Source: Beggiatoa leptomitoformis (GTDB lineage: Bacteria; Pseudomonadota; Gammaproteobacteria; Beggiatoales; Beggiatoaceae). Taken from it: DNA of 64,000 nt. The position numbers and the translations under genes are program-made. The notes below the pieces were generated by a model, which did no database searches, was not told the origin of the DNA, and worked only from the letters and a program-made list of their open reading frames with translations. The stretch spans positions 1,798,001 to 1,862,000 of the forward strand of contig NZ_CP012373.2 of assembly GCF_001305575.3 (NCBI RefSeq), written 5' to 3'. Each line of letters starts with the position of its first letter. The stretch's first letter is position 1. This document shows, in pieces, positions 9,242 to 17,641 of the stretch.

Positions 9242-9258
9242 TATTTGATGACACGCTC
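9242..9258. repeat. IS terminal inverted repeat (transposase 5' side)
   Basis: On the minus strand it reads GAGCGTGTCATCAAATA, matching the other end with one mismatch; TA follows at 9259-9260. Confidence 0.85.
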
Positions 9259-9376
9259 TAAGAATATTGTTGATTCACTGCATTTCGAGCAGCTTTGCAA
9301 GCCTGCTGCCAGACGGTTTTACGAAGTTTCGTAGCAGGTAGAACGTGGCTAAGTTTTGACGTTAGAGGAATTATTT

Positions 9377-12364
9377 ATGCTTGAGCAAGACATCGAAGAT
9401 TTATTGATTGAAAAATTAAACGACCTTAAATATATCTATCGTGCTGATATTCGTGACCGCGCAACCTTAGAACAAAACTTTCGCCAGCATTTTGAAGCGT
9501 TGAATCATATTCAACTAACGGATAAAGAATTTAGTCGGCTGTTAAATCAAATTACTCTCCCCGATGTTTTTACGGCGGCCAAATATTTACGTGAACGGAA
9601 TAGTTTCGAGCGGGATGATGGTACGCCACTACATTATACCCTTGTTAATATTAAAGATTGGTGCAAAAATACCTTTGAAGTTGTCAACCAATTACGCATT
9701 AATACTAATAATAGTTATCATCGTTATGACGTGATATTGCTGATTAACGGTGTGCCTGTGGTACAAATTGAATTAAAAACCCTCGCCATTAGTCCCCGAC
9801 GCGCAATCGAACAAATTATTGATTATAAAAACGACATCGGCAACGGCTACAGTAAAACCCTGCTTTGTTTTATACAACTGTTTATCGTTAGCAACCGCAG
9901 CGATACATGGTATTTTGCTAATAATCACCATCGGCATTTTAGTTTTAATGCGGATGAGCGTTTTTTACCCATTTATCAATTCGCTAATGAACATAATCAA
10001 AAGATTACCCATTTAGATAGTTTTGCTAAAGAATTTTTATCTAAATGCACATTGGGCGAAATGATTAGCCGTTACATGGTGTTGGTAAACAGCGAGCAAA
10101 AATTGCTGATGATGCGCCCTTATCAAATTTATGCGGTTAAAGCCATTGTCGATTGCATTCATCAACATTGTGGCAACGGTTATATTTGGCACACGACAGG
10201 CAGCGGCAAAACATTAACCTCGTTTAAAGCCGCTACCTTACTCAAAGATAATCCTGATATTGATAAATGCCTATTCGTGGTTGACCGCAAAGATTTAGAC
10301 CGCCAAACACGAGAAGAATTTAATAAATTTCAAGAAGCTTGTGTTGAAGAAAACACCAATACAGCCGCCCTAGTACAACGATTGCTTTCTGATGATTACG
10401 CCGATAAAGTCATCGTTACCACCATCCAAAAGCTCGGGCTTGCGCTTGATGACAATAGCAAACACGACAACGGAAAAAAGAAACACAACTATAAAGCGCG
10501 TTTAGAAACACAACGGAATAAACGCATGGTATTTATTTTTGATGAATGCCACCGCTCGCAATTTGGCGAAAATCACAAAGCAATTAAAGCCTTTTTTCCC
10601 AATGCGCAATTATTTGGCTTTACAGGCACACCAATTTTTGAAGAAAATGCCAGTTATCAACAGGTAGAAGGACAACAAGCCTCTCATAAAACAACCAAAG
10701 ATATTTTTCAAAACCAACTACATGCCTACACCATCACCCACGCGATTGAAGACCGTAATGTCTTACGCTTTCATATTGATTATTACAAAGCTGAGGGCGA
10801 AAACGCCCCAAATGCAGACACCATTATTGCCAAGCAAGCCATCGTCGATGCGATTTTTACCAAACACAACACTGCCACGAATGAACGCAAATTTAACGCG
10901 ATTTTGGCAACGGCTTCAATTAATGATGCGATTGAATATTATGAATTATTTAAAACCTTACAAACACAAGCGCACAGCGAACATAATGATTTTCAACCGC
11001 TGAATATTGCCTGTATTTTTTCGCCACCTGCGGAAGGCAACAAGGATGTAAAACAATTACAGGATGATTTGTTACAGGAAAAAGCGGATAACGAACAAAA
11101 CCCCGAAGAAAAGAAAGCCGCGCTTAAAATCATCATTGACGACTATAATGCCCGTTATAGCACTAATCACAGCATTAACGAATTTGATTTGTACTATCAA
11201 GACGTACAAAAACGCATTAAAGACCAACAATATCCTAATAGCGATTTGCCACACACGCAAAAAATAGACATCACTATTGTTGTAGATATGTTATTAACGG
11301 GTTTTGATTCTAAGTATTTAAATACGTTGTATGTTGATAAAAAACTTAAATATCATAATCTTATACAAGCATTTTCGCGTACAAATCGCATTCTCAATGA
11401 TACTAAACCTTATGGCAATATTTTGGATTTTCGCCAGCAACAAACCGCTGTTGATACGGCTATCGAATTGTTTTCTGGACATACGGCTAAATCGGCTAAA
11501 GAAATTTGGTTAGTTGATGATGCTGCGACGGTGATAACAGCGTTAGAAGATGCCATCAGAAACTTGGATAATTTTATGGTTTCTCAGGGGTTAGAGAATA
11601 CACCCAGTGCAGTGCCTAATTTAAAAGGCGATGTGGCCCGCAGTCAGTTTATTAAAGCATTTAAGGAAATACAGCGCGTTAAAACGCGACTTGACCAATA
11701 CACCGATTTAACGGCAGAGAATAAAGCATACATCGAGCAAATGTTGCCCAAAGACCAGTTGCAAGGTTTTAAAGGGGTTTATTTAGAAACGGCGCAACAA
11801 CTGAGAGAATTACAAGATAAAAAAGGCAATACAGCCCCCGCAGAAGTGCAACAACTTGATTTTGAGTTTGTTTTATTCGCATCTAGCATTATCGATTACG
11901 ATTACATTATGTCGTTGATTGCGCGCTATTCGCAACAACCGCCTGATAAACAGGCAATGAGCCGTGAAGAATTGATTAATTTGATTCAATCCGATGCTAA
12001 ATTTATCGATGAGCGTGAAGATATTGCCGAATATATCAAAACCTTAGAAACAGGCAACGGCTTGGATGTGCAGAACATTCGCACGGGTTATGAACATTTT
12101 AAGGCAGGGAAACAAACGCGCCAATTAATGACGATTGCAGATAAATATGGTTTAGAACTGAGTAGCTTACAAAGTTTTGTAGATGCTGTGTTGCGTCGAA
12201 TGGTTTTTGATAGTGAACAGCTTAATGAATTATTCGCTCCCTTGGGTTTAGGTTGGAAAGCCCGAGGACAAAAAGAGTCGGCTTTAATGGATGATTTAAT
12301 TCCATTATTGCATAAATGTGCTAAAGGTCGGGAAATTTCGGGGTTAGTGGTGTATGAACAGTAA
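9377..12364 (+). CDS. hsdR: Type I restriction enzyme, R (motor/nuclease) subunit
   Basis: A subunit of about 995 residues that translocates and cleaves unmethylated DNA in complex with HsdS and HsdM. The ATG at 9377 is chosen over an upstream TTG because AGAGGA lies just before it. The N-terminal nuclease domain has the PD-(D/E)xK pattern ending VVQIELKT, followed by a conserved RRAIEQI helix. The SF2 motor has Walker A TTGSGKT, FVVDRKDLDRQT, DEAD-box-like DECHRSQFG, the GFTGTPIF motif and the second RecA domain VVDMLLTGFDSKYLNTLYVD with AFSRTNR (motif VI). A helical C-terminal region follows. Its stop overlaps the hsdS start by 11 nt, indicating translational coupling. Confidence 0.95.
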   Translation: MLEQDIEDLLIEKLNDLKYIYRADIRDRATLEQNFRQHFEALNHIQLTDKEFSRLLNQITLPDVFTAAKYLRERNSFERDDGTPLHYTLVNIKDWCKNTFEVVNQLRINTNNSYHRYDVILLINGVPVVQIELKTLAISPRRAIEQIIDYKNDIGNGYSKTLLCFIQLFIVSNRSDTWYFANNHHRHFSFNADERFLPIYQFANEHNQKITHLDSFAKEFLSKCTLGEMISRYMVLVNSEQKLLMMRPYQIYAVKAIVDCIHQHCGNGYIWHTTGSGKTLTSFKAATLLKDNPDIDKCLFVVDRKDLDRQTREEFNKFQEACVEENTNTAALVQRLLSDDYADKVIVTTIQKLGLALDDNSKHDNGKKKHNYKARLETQRNKRMVFIFDECHRSQFGENHKAIKAFFPNAQLFGFTGTPIFEENASYQQVEGQQASHKTTKDIFQNQLHAYTITHAIEDRNVLRFHIDYYKAEGENAPNADTIIAKQAIVDAIFTKHNTATNERKFNAILATASINDAIEYYELFKTLQTQAHSEHNDFQPLNIACIFSPPAEGNKDVKQLQDDLLQEKADNEQNPEEKKAALKIIIDDYNARYSTNHSINEFDLYYQDVQKRIKDQQYPNSDLPHTQKIDITIVVDMLLTGFDSKYLNTLYVDKKLKYHNLIQAFSRTNRILNDTKPYGNILDFRQQQTAVDTAIELFSGHTAKSAKEIWLVDDAATVITALEDAIRNLDNFMVSQGLENTPSAVPNLKGDVARSQFIKAFKEIQRVKTRLDQYTDLTAENKAYIEQMLPKDQLQGFKGVYLETAQQLRELQDKKGNTAPAEVQQLDFEFVLFASSIIDYDYIMSLIARYSQQPPDKQAMSREELINLIQSDAKFIDEREDIAEYIKTLETGNGLDVQNIRTGYEHFKAGKQTRQLMTIADKYGLELSSLQSFVDAVLRRMVFDSEQLNELFAPLGLGWKARGQKESALMDDLIPLLHKCAKGREISGLVVYEQ

Positions 12365-13526
12365 TAAGAATTTGTTAGTGCCTAAATTGCGCTTTCCTGA
12401 GTTTTTGGGGGCGGGGGGGTGGGAGGGGGAAACATTGGGGGAAATAGGAGAAAATTTAGACTCTCAAAGAGTTCCTATAACAGAACAATATCGAATTAAA
12501 GGTAAAATTCCATATTATGGTGCATCTGGCATCATAGATTTTGTTAAAGATTTTATTTTTGATGAGGATTTACTCTGTATCTCAGAAGATGGCGCGAATT
12601 TAGTTACACGTACATATCCTATTGCATTTTCAATATCGGGAAAAACATGGGTAAATAATCACGTGCATATTTTAAGATTCAAAAATAAATCAACACAGTC
12701 AATGGTAGAAAACTATTTAAACTCAATAAGATTAGACTCATATTTAACAGGAATGGCACAACCTAAATTAAATAGGGCTAAATTAGATATTATTCCTGTT
12801 CCTTTACCTTCTCTCCCCGAACAACAAAAAATTGCCGATTGTCTCACCTCGCTTGACGACCTCATCATTTCAGAGACGCAACAGCGCGACGCGCTTAAAC
12901 GTCATAAAAAGGGATTGATGCAACAGCTTTTTCCCGCAGAAGGCGAAACTGTTCCTAAATTGCGCTTTCCTGAGTTTTTGGAGGCGGGAGAGTGGGAGGG
13001 GGAAACGTTGGGGGAAATAGGAGAAAATTTAGACTCTCAAAGAGTTCCTATAACAGAACAATATCGAATTAAAGGTAAAATTCCATATTATGGTGCATCT
13101 GGCATCATAGATTTTGTTAAAGATTTTATTTTTGATGAGGATTTACTCTGTATCTCAGAAGATGGCGCGAATTTAGTTACACGTACATATCCTATTGCAT
13201 TTTCAATATCGGGAAAAACATGGGTAAATAATCACGTGCATATTTTAAGATTCAAAAATAAATCAACACAGTCAATGGTAGAAAACTATTTAAACTCAAT
13301 AAGATTAGACTCATATTTAACAGGAATGGCACAACCTAAATTAAATAGGGCTAAATTAGATATTATTCCTGTTCCTTTACCTTCTCTCCCCGAACAACAA
13401 AAAATCGCCTCCTGCCTCTCCTCCCTTGACGACCTCATCACCGCCCAAGCCCAAAAAATTGCGGCACTGAAAAAACACAAAAAAGGACTGATGCAACAAC
13501 TCTTTCCCAAAACGTCTGAACTGTGA
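12354..13526 (+). CDS. hsdS: Type I restriction-modification specificity subunit with two near-identical target recognition domains
   Basis: HsdS (390 residues) selects the DNA sequence for both methylation and cleavage. It has two TRDs separated by conserved helices. Here the halves are copies: residues about 10-160 repeat at 201-351 with a period of 191 residues (573 bp). Each runs PKLRFPEFL-WEGETLGEIG to LPSLPEQQKIA and is followed by a conserved helix (SLDDLI...HKKGLMQQLFP). The DNA copies differ by only four bases, all in the first 55 nt. Normal HsdS proteins carry two different TRDs and recognise asymmetric bipartite sites; two equal TRDs predict a site with inverted equal halves. A G7 tract lies at 12413-12419 near the 5' end. 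Start overlaps hsdR. Confidence 0.93.
   Translation: MNSNKNLLVPKLRFPEFLGAGGWEGETLGEIGENLDSQRVPITEQYRIKGKIPYYGASGIIDFVKDFIFDEDLLCISEDGANLVTRTYPIAFSISGKTWVNNHVHILRFKNKSTQSMVENYLNSIRLDSYLTGMAQPKLNRAKLDIIPVPLPSLPEQQKIADCLTSLDDLIISETQQRDALKRHKKGLMQQLFPAEGETVPKLRFPEFLEAGEWEGETLGEIGENLDSQRVPITEQYRIKGKIPYYGASGIIDFVKDFIFDEDLLCISEDGANLVTRTYPIAFSISGKTWVNNHVHILRFKNKSTQSMVENYLNSIRLDSYLTGMAQPKLNRAKLDIIPVPLPSLPEQQKIASCLSSLDDLITAQAQKIAALKKHKKGLMQQLFPKTSEL
12381..12832 (+). repeat. Direct repeat copy 1 within hsdS
   Basis: 452 bp matching 12954-13405 with four mismatches, all at or before 12434; 12435-12832 is identical to 13008-13405. Period 573 bp, a multiple of three. Confidence 0.95.
12954..13405 (+). 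repeat. Direct repeat copy 2 within hsdS
   Basis: Second copy of the 452-bp unit. After the shared end the sequences diverge to ordinary conserved-helix similarity, so only the recognition domain and its edges are homogenised. Confidence 0.95.
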
Positions 13527-13625
13527 TTTATATGATTTATGCGGTTTATCTGATTTATATGATTAACTGATTAAAATCGTTATAATCATACTAATCATCT
13601 TAATCAAAAAAATCACAGTTTAGAC

Positions 13626-14051
13626 ATGATTAAAGAACAATACAAATACTCCGATTTAACCTCAAAAATTATCGGATGTGCCATGAAAGTACACTCCACG
13701 TTAGGCAGTGGCTTTCGAGAAGTCATTTATCAAAGAGCCTTAGCAATAGAAATGAACTTAGAAGGCATCGCCTTTAACAGAGAATTCGAAATGCCCATTT
13801 TCTACCGTGAACAACAAATTGGCACGCGAAGAGTCGATTTTTTAGTTCAAAATGTTATTTCTGTAGAATTAAAAGCCACCACCCAATTAGAAAATGTACA
13901 TTTTGCCCAAGCTATCAACTACCTAGAAGCCTACAACCTAGAAATTGGCTTATTAATAAATTTTGGAGAACTCAGCCTAAATTTTAAACGACTGAATAAC
14001 AAAAAATATAAAGCCCCCCTCACAAAAATCCAAAGTAAAAACCCACAATGA
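13626..14051 (+). CDS. GxxExxY family protein (PD-(D/E)xK-like fold)
   Basis: A 141-residue protein with KVHSTLGSGFREVIYQRAL, matching the naming motif of the GxxExxY family (G-F-x-E-x-x-Y), then RRVDFLVQNVISVELKAT, which supplies the D...E-x-K residues of a nuclease-like core, and a QAINYLEAYNLEIGLLINFG segment. The family is widespread and often scattered near repair and mobile genes; its substrate is not established. Here it lies inside a restriction-modification operon between hsdS and hsdM, overlapping hsdM by 4 nt (ATGA), so it is co-translated with the methylase. Whether it takes part in restriction is unknown. Confidence 0.88.
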   Translation: MIKEQYKYSDLTSKIIGCAMKVHSTLGSGFREVIYQRALAIEMNLEGIAFNREFEMPIFYREQQIGTRRVDFLVQNVISVELKATTQLENVHFAQAINYLEAYNLEIGLLINFGELSLNFKRLNNKKYKAPLTKIQSKNPQ

Positions 14052-15655
14052 CCGACCAAGACCAAAAACAACTAGGTACACTACTCTGGAGTATCGCCGA
14101 CCAGCTACGCGGCGCAATGAATGCCGACGACTTCCGCGACTACATGCTGTCCTTCCTGTTCCTCCGCTATCTCTCTGATAACTATGAAACAGCCACCCAA
14201 AAAGAACTGGGACAAGATTATCCCCATTTAGCAGAAGACGACCGCCGTCCGCCCTTAGTCGTTTGGTACGAACAAAATAAAGAAGACGTTGCCGAATTTG
14301 AAAAACAAATGCGTCGCAAAACGCACTACATCATAGAACCCAACTATCTATGGAGTAGCATTGCTGAACTGGCGCGCACGCAAAACAGCGAACTATTACA
14401 CACCATAGAAAATGCTTTTAAACATATTGAAGATGAATCTTTTTCTAGCACTTTTAACGGCTTATTCTCCGAAATTAACTTAAATTCGGAAAAACTCGGC
14501 AAGAATTACGAAACGCGCAACGCAAAACTTTGTAATATTATCAAAGCATTGGCAGAGGGACTTGCACAATTCTCAACCGATAAAGACACGCTAGGCGATG
14601 CCTACGAATATTTAATCGGACAATTCGCCGCAGGCTCGGGCAAAAAAGCGGGCGAATTTTACACCCCGCAACAAATTTCTAGCATTCTATCGGGCATTGT
14701 GACCTTAGACAGCCAAGACCCCGCAACAGGACAAAAGAAAAATTTATCGTCTATTTTAGATTTTACCTGTGGCTCAGGCTCGTTACTGCTAAATATCCGC
14801 CACCGTATGGGCATAAAAGGCATCGGCAAAATTTACGGACAAGAAAAAAACGTCACTACCTACAACTTGGCACGGATGAACATGCTATTACACGGTGTGA
14901 AAGATTCCGAATTTGAAATTCATCACGGCGATACCCTCATGAATGAATGGGATTATTTACGCGAAATGAATCCCGCAAAAATGCCAAAATTTGACGCAGT
15001 CGTTGCAAATCCACCCTTTAGCCTCCGCTGGGAACCTACCGACGCATTGGGCGAAGATATGCGGTTTAAAAATTATGGACTCGCGCCAAAATCTGCCGCC
15101 GATTTTGCCTTTTTACTGCATGGCTTTCATTATTTAAAAAATGATGGCGTAATGGCAATTATTCTGCCACATGGCGTGCTATTTCGCGGCGGTGCAGAAG
15201 AACGTATTCGTACCAAATTATTAAAAGATGGCAATATCGATACTGTTATTGGTTTACCACCTAACTTATTCTATTCTACGGGGATTCCTGTGTGCATTCT
15301 CGTGCTGAAAAAATGTAAAAAACCTGATGATGTGTTATTTATCAATGCGTCAGAATATTTTGAGAAAGGTAAACGTCAAAACCGTTTATTACCCGCACAC
15401 ATAGACAAAATTGTAGAAACGTATCAATTCCGCAAAGAAGAAGAGAATTATGCGCGCCGTGTGTCAATGGAAGAGTTAGAAAGCAACGGCTTTAATTTGA
15501 ATATTTCACGCTACATCAGCACGACACAACCCGAGGAAGAGATTGATTTATTAGCCGTTAATGCGGAACTGGCAAGCATTAACCAAGCTATCGCAACGGC
15601 TAAAGACCGCCACAATGCTTTCTTAAAAGAATTGGGCTTACCTATTTTGATTTAA
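14048..15655 (+). CDS. hsdM: Type I restriction-modification DNA methyltransferase subunit
   Basis: N6-adenine methyltransferase, 535 residues. An N-terminal helical HsdM_N domain (LLWSIADQLRG...DYMLSFLFLRYLSD) is followed by GEFYTPQQISSIL, the SAM-binding motif I DFTCGSGSLLLNI, and catalytic motif IV in VVANPPFSLRW (NPPF). C-terminal KGKRQNRLLPAHIDKIVETY is typical of the family. It works as M2S for modification and as R2M2S for restriction. The order R-S-x-M is unusual (M-S-R or R-M-S are commoner), and the start overlaps the preceding gene. No obvious terminator follows. Confidence 0.95.
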   Translation: MTDQDQKQLGTLLWSIADQLRGAMNADDFRDYMLSFLFLRYLSDNYETATQKELGQDYPHLAEDDRRPPLVVWYEQNKEDVAEFEKQMRRKTHYIIEPNYLWSSIAELARTQNSELLHTIENAFKHIEDESFSSTFNGLFSEINLNSEKLGKNYETRNAKLCNIIKALAEGLAQFSTDKDTLGDAYEYLIGQFAAGSGKKAGEFYTPQQISSILSGIVTLDSQDPATGQKKNLSSILDFTCGSGSLLLNIRHRMGIKGIGKIYGQEKNVTTYNLARMNMLLHGVKDSEFEIHHGDTLMNEWDYLREMNPAKMPKFDAVVANPPFSLRWEPTDALGEDMRFKNYGLAPKSAADFAFLLHGFHYLKNDGVMAIILPHGVLFRGGAEERIRTKLLKDGNIDTVIGLPPNLFYSTGIPVCILVLKKCKKPDDVLFINASEYFEKGKRQNRLLPAHIDKIVETYQFRKEEENYARRVSMEELESNGFNLNISRYISTTQPEEEIDLLAVNAELASINQAIATAKDRHNAFLKELGLPILI

Positions 15656-15770
15656 TTTATTTCCCCTAATTATCGCGTTCTGTAAATAGAACGCGGTTAT
15701 CCATCAAGTTAAAACCATTTACCAAATTAAACCTGCTCGCCATTAAAAATCTAAGGTATTTTCTTGATTA

Positions 15771-15795
15771 ATACTTGAGTATTTTACTATGATAT
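15771..15795. promoter_or_regulatory. IscR type 1-like operator
   Basis: This 25-bp segment matches 20 of 25 positions of the type 1 IscR consensus (ATASYYGACTRWWWYAGTC-RRSTAT), beginning ATACTTGAGT and ending GATAT. It overlaps a promoter with TTGAGT (15775-15780), a 16-bp spacer and TATTAT (15797-15802). This predicts repression by holo-IscR of its own operon. Confidence 0.6.
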
Positions 15796-15802
15796 ATATT
15801 AT
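15775..15802 (+). promoter_or_regulatory. Predicted sigma-70 promoter of the isc genes
   Basis: -35 TTGAGT and -10 TATTAT separated by 16 bp, about 145 nt upstream of iscR and overlapped by the IscR-like operator. Confidence 0.5.
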
Positions 15803-15945
15803 AAGAACAGAACAGGGATAAAAAAATGAGAAAAACACGAACTTATTACCTGAGTAATTTAATTGGTATTTTACTTGATTGTTTTAGTAGGTGATGTAAT
15901 ACTTGCACCTGCAACTATTCACACACTATTCCAAGGTAATTAAAA

Positions 15946-16425
15946 ATGAGATTAACCACAAAAGGACGGTATGCCGTCACCGCAATGTTAGATTTAGCCA
16001 TTCATCGCGAACAAAAGTCTGTGACACTGGCAGATATTTCTCAACGGCAAGGTATTTCTTTATCTTATTTAGAACAATTATTCTCTAAATTACGCAAGCA
16101 TAACTTAGTTGACAGCGCGCGCGGGCCCGGTGGCGGTTATCGCTTAAGTCGTGGTGCTGACGAAATTACAGTTGCACAAGTGATTTCTGCGGTTGATGAA
16201 TCAGTTGATGCAACCAAATGCCAAGGCATGAAAAACTGCCATGATGCCCACACCTGTTTAACGCATGAATTATGGGAAGATTTAAGCGACCAAATTCGTG
16301 AATTTTTAAGCAATATTTCTCTTGCTCAAGTCGTTGATAAACGCGCTAAAGAAGTGAATAGAGACATTGCCACTATTAGACAAGACTATACACAACACAT
16401 AGAAAGCCGTGTTGCTCACCGCTAA
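15946..16425 (+). CDS. iscR: Iron-sulfur cluster regulator IscR (Rrf2 family)
   Basis: A 159-residue Rrf2 regulator. The winged helix ([30 protein letters not shown]-type recognition helix, [10 protein letters not shown] wing) is followed by three cysteines in [20 protein letters not shown], spaced C-x5-C-x5-C as in E. coli IscR C92/C98/C104, so a [2Fe-2S] cluster is expected. This distinguishes it from cluster-free Rrf2 proteins. AAGGT lies upstream of the ATG. It heads a run of two cysteine desulfurases and iscU, and probably represses them when Fe-S is sufficient, through the operator at 15771-15795. Confidence 0.95.
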   Translation: MRLTTKGRYAVTAMLDLAIHREQKSVTLADISQRQGISLSYLEQLFSKLRKHNLVDSARGPGGGYRLSRGADEITVAQVISAVDESVDATKCQGMKNCHDAHTCLTHELWEDLSDQIREFLSNISLAQVVDKRAKEVNRDIATIRQDYTQHIESRVAHR

Positions 16426-16445
16426 CCTACGGTAGATAATGAAGT

Positions 16446-17582
16446 ATGGGTATTTATCTGGATTATAACGCAACCACACCCCTAGACCCGCGTGTCTTAG
16501 AAGTGATGTTGCCTTATCTACAAACCATCCATGGCAATGCCTCCAGCGTCCACCACTTTGGACGGCGCGTTCGCACCGCCATAGACCATGCGCGTGAACA
16601 AGTTGCCAATTTAGTAAATGCCCACCCTTCAAACATTATCTTTACCAGCAGCGGCACCGAAGCCAACAACCTCGCGCTTAAAGGCACAGCCTGCCATGCT
16701 GAAGTTGGACGGCTGATGATTAGCCGTATCGAACATGCGTCCCTCTATACCCCCGCGCTGAGTTTAGAACGACAAGGTTGGATAGTTGACTATTTGCCCG
16801 TAGATAACACAGGACGGGTTAAACAAGACTACTTAACCATTCCGCCTGATACACGCCTTGTTTCTGTGATGACTGCAAATAACGAAACAGGCGTGATACA
16901 ACCCATTGCTGATATTGCCGAATACTGTCGCACACACAATATTGTATTTCACACCGATGCAAGCCAAGCCATTGGTAAAATTCCTGTTGATTTTACTGCA
17001 ACAGGCGCAAATCTGATGACCCTATCAGGACATAAATTTTATGCTCCTTTAGGCAGTGGCGCGTTAATTACCGATAAAACCACGCTACTAGAACCCTTAC
17101 TTCATGGCGGTGGACAAGAAAAAGGACTGCGCGGCGGTACAGAAAATGTCGCGGCAATTGTCGGGCTGGGTAAAGCGGCAGAACTTGCCACAGACGAACT
17201 AGAAAAACGCCAACGCCATACCCGACAACTACGCGACACCTTAGAAACACTTTTACACACTTTAAGCAGTGTTAATATTTTCGCTGAATCCGTAGAACGC
17301 TTGCCTAACACGCTGATGATAAGTGTCGCAGGTTTTACGGGTGAAACCATCCTCATGGGCTTAGACCGTTTAGGCTTCGCCGTTTCTAGCGGTTCTGCCT
17401 GTCATAGCGAAAAAACTGAACCCAGCCACGTCCTAATGGCAATGGGTATAGACGCAACAACCGCTAAAAGTGCGATTAGAATTAGTTTAGGTAATCAAAA
17501 TACACCAGAAGATATTCAACAGTTTTATCAGGCGCTTAAACAACAAATTGAACAAACACAATTATTAATGGCATTGGGTTAA
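16446..17582 (+). CDS. Second cysteine desulfurase (NifS/IscS-like)
   Basis: A 378-residue class V PLP-dependent aminotransferase-fold enzyme that would release sulfur from cysteine as a protein persulfide. It shows IYLDYNATTPLDPRVLEVM, FTSSGTEANNLALKG, NNETGVIQPI, HTDASQAIGK, the PLP lysine in LSGHKFYAPLG, and the active-site cysteine in SSGSACHSEKTEPSHVL. It is shorter than IscS and lacks the IscS C-terminal tail, so is a distinct paralogue, close to proteins annotated NifS. It starts 20 nt after iscR and precedes iscS by 59 nt. Its acceptor could be IscU or another sulfur carrier. Confidence 0.9.
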   Translation: MGIYLDYNATTPLDPRVLEVMLPYLQTIHGNASSVHHFGRRVRTAIDHAREQVANLVNAHPSNIIFTSSGTEANNLALKGTACHAEVGRLMISRIEHASLYTPALSLERQGWIVDYLPVDNTGRVKQDYLTIPPDTRLVSVMTANNETGVIQPIADIAEYCRTHNIVFHTDASQAIGKIPVDFTATGANLMTLSGHKFYAPLGSGALITDKTTLLEPLLHGGGQEKGLRGGTENVAAIVGLGKAAELATDELEKRQRHTRQLRDTLETLLHTLSSVNIFAESVERLPNTLMISVAGFTGETILMGLDRLGFAVSSGSACHSEKTEPSHVLMAMGIDATTAKSAIRISLGNQNTPEDIQQFYQALKQQIEQTQLLMALG

Positions 17583-17641
17583 TGTCATACAAAACAACTA
17601 CCGATTTCCAGAGACTTAAACCTTAAAATGAAAGGTGAATT

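Larger units (their letters stand above)
8408..9258 (-). mobile_element. IS5-family element, IS427-like group, 851 bp
   Basis: Bounded by 17-bp terminal inverted repeats GAGCCTGTCATCAAATA (8408-8424) and the complement of GAGCGTGTCATCAAATA (9242-9258), one mismatch. It is flanked on both sides by TA (8406-8407, 9259-9260), the target duplication expected for this group. The transposase on the minus strand is in two overlapping frames joined by a slippery T9 run. Size, ends, duplication and frameshift architecture all match a complete and potentially active IS. Confidence 0.9.
8356..9334 (+). pseudogene. AbrB/MazE-type antitoxin gene interrupted by the IS element
   Basis: ATG at 8356 is preceded by GAGGTG with 6-nt spacing. 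It encodes MLATTVKISGQGRVIIP, the start of an AbrB-fold (SpoVT/AbrB) antitoxin. The IS begins inside the codon after Pro17. Removing the IS and one TA copy joins 8407 to 9261 in frame, adding KNIVDSLHFEQL, which continues the AbrB pattern, before a stop at 9332-9334 (42 codons in all). The sequence after LHFE no longer resembles AbrB, so the gene may already have been shortened before or after insertion. No toxin gene is recognisable nearby. Confidence 0.6.

Noticed and set aside
16306-16632. Open frame antisense to iscR and the cysteine desulfurase
   Set aside because: It spans the ends of two well-supported genes and has no family features.
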